A stretch of DNA of 64,000 bases, from contig CM051508.1 in assembly GCA_028015205.1 (NCBI GenBank), positions 16,262,001 to 16,326,000 on the forward strand, read 5' to 3'. Shown here piece by piece: positions 59,691-64,000 of the stretch. Source of the DNA: Mytilisepta virgata. Its lineage: Eukaryota; Mollusca; Bivalvia; Mytilida; Mytilidae. The notes beneath the pieces were generated by a model. That model made no database searches and was not told the origin of the DNA. It saw only the letters and a list, made by a program, of their open reading frames with translations. The number at the start of each line of letters is the position of its first letter. The first letter of the stretch is position 1. A program made the translations under genes and the position numbers.

Positions 59691-60393
59691 GTATTAACCG
59701 TATTCCTTTATAAATCGGTTAACAAACGGCTGACATGTAGTAACACCGTTAAGACCGCGAAAAATGAAAGTGATACTAGTGTAGACACCTCAACTTGTAG
59801 ATAGAAATAACATATCAAAGGCACAGATCGTATTTGCCGACAGCCCGTCGTACGTGATAGACCAACAAAAAAAAAGGACGAAAGTTCGAGACCCAATATT
59901 TCATAAATTTGTAACCTCTTCTCACCAGAGTCAACTATGTATCCGTATTTGCTGGAATCTGTCGTCCACCCTTTGAAATTAGAATTTTATTACTTTGCCT
60001 ATATTGGTCAGTTTCTCTCTTTTGTATATTCAATACCCTCACGTACAACGGCATCAAAACATCTAAAAGAGCTAATATCAGCAAATCTAAGGAAACCAGA
60101 AAAACTTTAGAGCATCATTGTCAAACATTTTCAAACATATTACAAAGTGAAATCAAATCGTTTGTCGAACTTTAATCTTTCTTTACTGTCTCTTTTTTGG
60201 CAGTTCTATGAATAGAAGACACAAACGTGTTATTGTTAGAATCTCTAAAACCGTTTATTTCTTGTGCCCATTTGATACCATATATTGCGTTATAAGTGGT
60301 GTGGTGGGTTGATCCATTGTTCAATACAATATACAGTGTCAAATATACAGCTTTTGGGTTCGATAAAGATTTTGTTGATATTTAATATAAATA

Positions 60394-60425
60394 AATCTAT
60401 CTATCTATCTTTCTATCTATCTATC
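60394..60425. repeat. (ATCT)n microsatellite, short copy B
   Basis: About 32 bp with one interrupted unit, in the same flanks as 23954-24024. Confidence 0.93.
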
Positions 60426-60439
60426 ATGTATACTCGACT

Positions 60440-61235
60440 CAGCGACGGCTAGAAAGTGACAATTTTACCTATATCGTAACATATGAAACTAGACTGAGAC
60501 AGTCGAAAACTTACAAGCTTAAATTAAAATTTTCAAATTTCGACCCTTGTGGACTGCAACTTTAGAAAATTCAAATTCTAAAACCTTATTTCACACCTGC
60601 ATATTGTGTTTGACAATACTATATAAAAATGAAATGCATAAATTGAAATTGATAATTTTTCAAAATCCGACCCCCGTGGGCAACTTGTTTAGAAAATCAA
60701 AATTCTAAAACCTTATTGCGTATCTGCATATGGTCCATGAGCATAATGTGTAGAAATAAAATGCATAAATTGAAAAGTAAAAGATGAGTTCAGGTCACAA
60801 GCGTGAATTACAAATTTTCGAAGTTCAACCCATGTAGGCCCCTTGTTTAGAAAATCAACATTCTAAAACCTTATTCGGATCTACAATTCGCATGCAACTA
60901 TTCTATATAGAAATAAAATCCCTTAACCAAAAAGTAAAGGAGAAGTTGATGTCAGAAGAAAGTGTGACAGACGGACGGAGACAATCTCAACATCCCCGAA
61001 CTTTCTTCGAAAATGCGGGGATAACGAGGAGCTTAGGTCAGAAGCTTAAATTGCCAATTTAACGAATTCGACCCCTGTGGGCACAAATTTTTGCAAATCA
61101 AAATTCAAAAACCTTACTGCGCATCTACATAGAGTATGTGACAATACTGTATAGAAATTAAATGACGCACGGGCGGACCGCCGGCCGGGGGTGGGGGGGA
61201 GGGGCGGGGGGGGGGGGGGGGGGGTGATAATTTAA
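60440..61235 (-). repeat. CTAAAACCTTATTGCG repeat, copy B with one extra unit
   Basis: Matches 24040-24720 but has about 127 bp more (about 60585-60710), one additional monomer with CCGACCCCCGTGGGC. Poly-G tract at 61187-61224. Confidence 0.7.
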
Positions 61236-62449
61236 ACATCGGTCTTACAAAAATAAATTATATTCATACATACAATACAATATTTTCCCGCTATAGTATT
61301 CGAAACGCGCGTAAAAAATATTATATTTTAAACTTTTATGAAGAAAGTTAAATTAATTCATTGAATCAGATGCAATTTTGTCTGGTACCTTAAAATAAAA
61401 CTTAATAAAATTAATGAGTTGTGAAACATACGTGCAATATTAACCATACCAGGTCATGACGTTGAGGTGCAGGTCAAATGTCAAGTCAAACTTGACCTCT
61501 GACCTTAACACTTGTTATCGCTCTGTCTCAGAAACCATAAAAGTTGCTCGTGTTTCCGTCAATTCAGTGGCCCTTCAATATTTTAAAGAACACATAGATT
61601 ATTACAACTCATAAACAGTTAGTCGTAGATATTTGGGACTTGCACCAATGTTCATCAGAGATCAAAAACTTCAAACGTCATTTCACAAAAAACATTTCTT
61701 CATTAAGTATTTTCAATTTGTCACTGTAACGGAAAGATTATCTTTCACGAGAATGAATCATTGCTTTCATAATAGTTAAATGAACACAATGCTTACAGAT
61801 GTAATAGTATCATATGACGTCAATTTGGATACACAGCACATCTCATTCGTGAATTATCAGTAATGCATAAGACTGAAAACGTTGAAATTATAACCTTAAT
61901 ATGTCAAGAGCAGAACGATAGTAGGTTTATGTTTTTTTCAATAGAAAACACACCTTTGATCAATTCAACGTGTCTTTACACGTAATTAATAAATATCTAA
62001 TGGTTTTAATTGGTCCACAAATATGTAATTTTCATCGATTTACCATTGATCAGATATGATCACCGGCTAATATGTTTAAAAAAAATCTCGAACCGTTGTG
62101 AAGCCAAGTCAAGTGCCAAAATGACTACACAGATTTATTCAAAATCAGACAAAGATTGATATGCATGGGTTTTTACATAATTTAATGTATAAATTTCACA
62201 ATAGAAACTGTATAGGGAAATCCTCTGGGACTTGCAGTTCACCAGAGGAGGTATCTACTTCCTGTTAATAAAACAACTATTCTATATTATCAATGTCTGA
62301 TGCATACGATGTGAAAATTATTAAAAGTATATATAGAAATGAAAACAGTAAAATAAAAATAAATAAGATGACACTACTAAGATAAAAAGGTACTTTAAGA
62401 TCTCGTCGTAAAACATTTAACTTACGCAACTGTACATGCTTTGGATAAA

Positions 62450-62550
62450 TTACAGACGATTCGCCCCAATCCCATTTCGCCCCATGCTATTACGCCCCAC
62501 TTTCAGTACGGCCTAAATACAGTACGCCCCAATAAAACATACGATGACCA
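62450..62550. mobile_element. GGGGCG foldback-like element, left arm of copy B
   Basis: Same arm as 25930-26025 with few changes. The right arm would lie beyond 64000, outside the window. Confidence 0.6.
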
Positions 62551-64000
62551 TTTTTTCTCCCATAAGGGTCTACGTAATATAGTTTTTCTAAATAAAATGA
62601 GTCTGCCTATCTACCTACATTATTTTTTATCACAAGGTAACCTTACACAGACATATATTTTTGCTTTGCCTACAACAGAAAAGTATTCCGAGTGCTTTAC
62701 CATAGTGCTTAAAAATAATTTAATTCTTGAAATATGATAAAAAAAACATAGGATTTTTGTTAATTCTTACCAGTATTGCGGATTTACCGGGCTGCACAAG
62801 GGGTACGTAAAACTACTAGATACAATTCTTCACATGGCTGAATATGTTTATAATTACGAAAGGTAAATTCTAAGAAAATGACCATAACATATCTATTGAG
62901 ATGGTTGCTTAACAACTATAGTTGTGAAAATTAACATATTTAATATGCATGTAACTTTTTACAAATCTGATAAGAAAGATAACTCAAAGTTAATGAGTTG
63001 GTAATGTATCACCGTGAAGAACATAAAATTAATTTTCCACGACTGCCCCTTGAACATTTGCAAATGTTTAATAGAATACACACTCTTCTGAAAAATGGCT
63101 TAATTATTGATTCATTGTTAGCTGACGTGTATTGTTTTAAATACTAACAAAAGATTATTAAAAGATTTCTATCTTTTTGTTCAAATTAACATATTTGAAA
63201 TTACTTGGTTATTAAAACTATGTGGATAAGTACTTTTTATTTTAAGTTAGTTGTTAGTGCCAATTTAAAAAAAACTATATATTTACTACCATGATTCCTT
63301 TTCCATTTAAATTTCATTTAAACTGTTTCGACATATAATGTCATCTAAATATAAAATTTCAAACAACAAATACATGTATTATATATTAATTATTCATTCA
63401 AGTAAAAAAAAAACATGAGTAAAGTAACGTAGACCTGTTAAACTACATAAACATGTTAAGCGATATATAAGTTCACTGAAAAATTTGAGTGAAATGCAAT
63501 ATATTCGGATGTTTATTTGCATACGCCTAGATGGATAAAGATGGATTATTCTAGAATTCCATTTGCTGTTAGTACAATGTACTACGAATACGATTTGTAT
63601 TTGTACAAATATTTTGTTTTTATTATTTTATTATGTATCACTACATATCATTTCGTATATCATGTTTTTTTTCTAAAGATTTACGTATTAAGAACTTTGA
63701 CATTTTAAGACACATTCACCGTTATACTGGATCACTGTAGCTTTAAGCAAAAGTAATTCCTTAAAATAAAGAAAAATAATTTTAATATATCGCATTAAAA
63801 AATCGTGATAAAATTAAGAAATAATAATTTTATAGGTTGCAACGATAAAAAGCGTTTATAAATCATTAATGAAATCATGGGCTTAGTGACGCTTTAAGAT
63901 CTTTTAAGAGCTTAGTGCACCAAGGCGGTCTTTAGTCGCACCGAAAAAAGTATGACAATATTTTTAGAAAATAATAAAGCATCATTTAAAGCATTGTTGA
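62551..64000. other. AT-rich interior of foldback-like element, copy B
   Basis: Matches 26026-27526 nearly throughout. No gene recognised; only short frames, including 63517-63708. Confidence 0.45.

Larger units (their letters stand above)
46368..64000. repeat. Large segmental duplication, copy B
   Basis: Partner of copy A. It carries the receptor B 5' half, the second leader exon and the same upstream repeats. Blocks present here but absent or shorter in copy A include about 52850-53205, 54184-54238, 56880-56985, 57545-57640 and 59505-59690. It lacks the roughly 500 bp seen in copy A at 21500-22000. Confidence 0.9.

Overview
The window looks like AT-rich invertebrate genomic DNA, most likely from a bivalve mollusc of the mussel (Mytilus) type. 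The basis is an intron-rich receptor gene built from F-lectin-like (FTP) and eight-cysteine EGF-like exons, decayed Penelope-like reverse transcriptase pieces, several minisatellite-cored repeat families ending in hairpins, and many poly-G/C tracts. The species call rests on remembered repeat families and is inference. No prokaryotic features, tRNA, rRNA or CRISPR were recognised.

The main gene is on the minus strand (54924 down to 35015). I reconstructed it as 15 coding exons that join in phase without a stop: signal peptide (54924-54858), two exons forming one FTP/F5-8C-like domain (51760-51530, 50224-50018), nine EGF-like exons (48575-48432, 42811-42674, then seven between 40553 and 37240), a stalk (36521-36456), a transmembrane exon (35556-35481) and a short cytoplasmic exon with stop (35114-35015). 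The predicted protein is 664 residues, a type I cell-surface receptor. Its 33-residue tail has a tyrosine in T-L-Y-E-D-I, which fits the TxYxx(V/I) switch-motif pattern. The last two exons and the stalk are too short to show up as long ORFs.

The window holds two copies of a large direct segmental duplication: copy A (1 to at least 27526) and copy B (about 46368 to at least 64000). Each has the first four exons of the receptor (signal, FTP-a, FTP-b, EGF-1). Copy A exons are at 18652-18586, 15819-15589, 14268-14062 and 12704-12561; the rest of that gene, if it exists, lies to the left. Each copy also has a second signal-peptide exon about 3.7 kb upstream (22322-22256 and 58625-58559), with the same 67-nt length, splice phase and a related leader. 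This suggests alternative first exons.

Region by region: 1-9.55 kb is a roughly 115-140 bp satellite interrupted by a foldback-like element (985-4010) and a composite insertion carrying a Penelope-like RT (6300-9004). 9.6-11.8 kb is a minisatellite-cored element. 11.8-23 kb is the 5' half of receptor A. 23-29 kb is repeat-rich upstream DNA, including a GGGGCGTAAT foldback element. 29-34 kb holds an RT remnant and repeats. 35-43 kb is the 3' half of receptor B, with recent EGF-exon duplications. 43-46 kb is large-intron DNA. 46-47.6 kb is satellite plus an RT stub inside the intron of receptor B. 47.6-64 kb is the 5' half of receptor B and its upstream repeats. The copies differ by several kb-scale indels, some with microhomology at the junctions.
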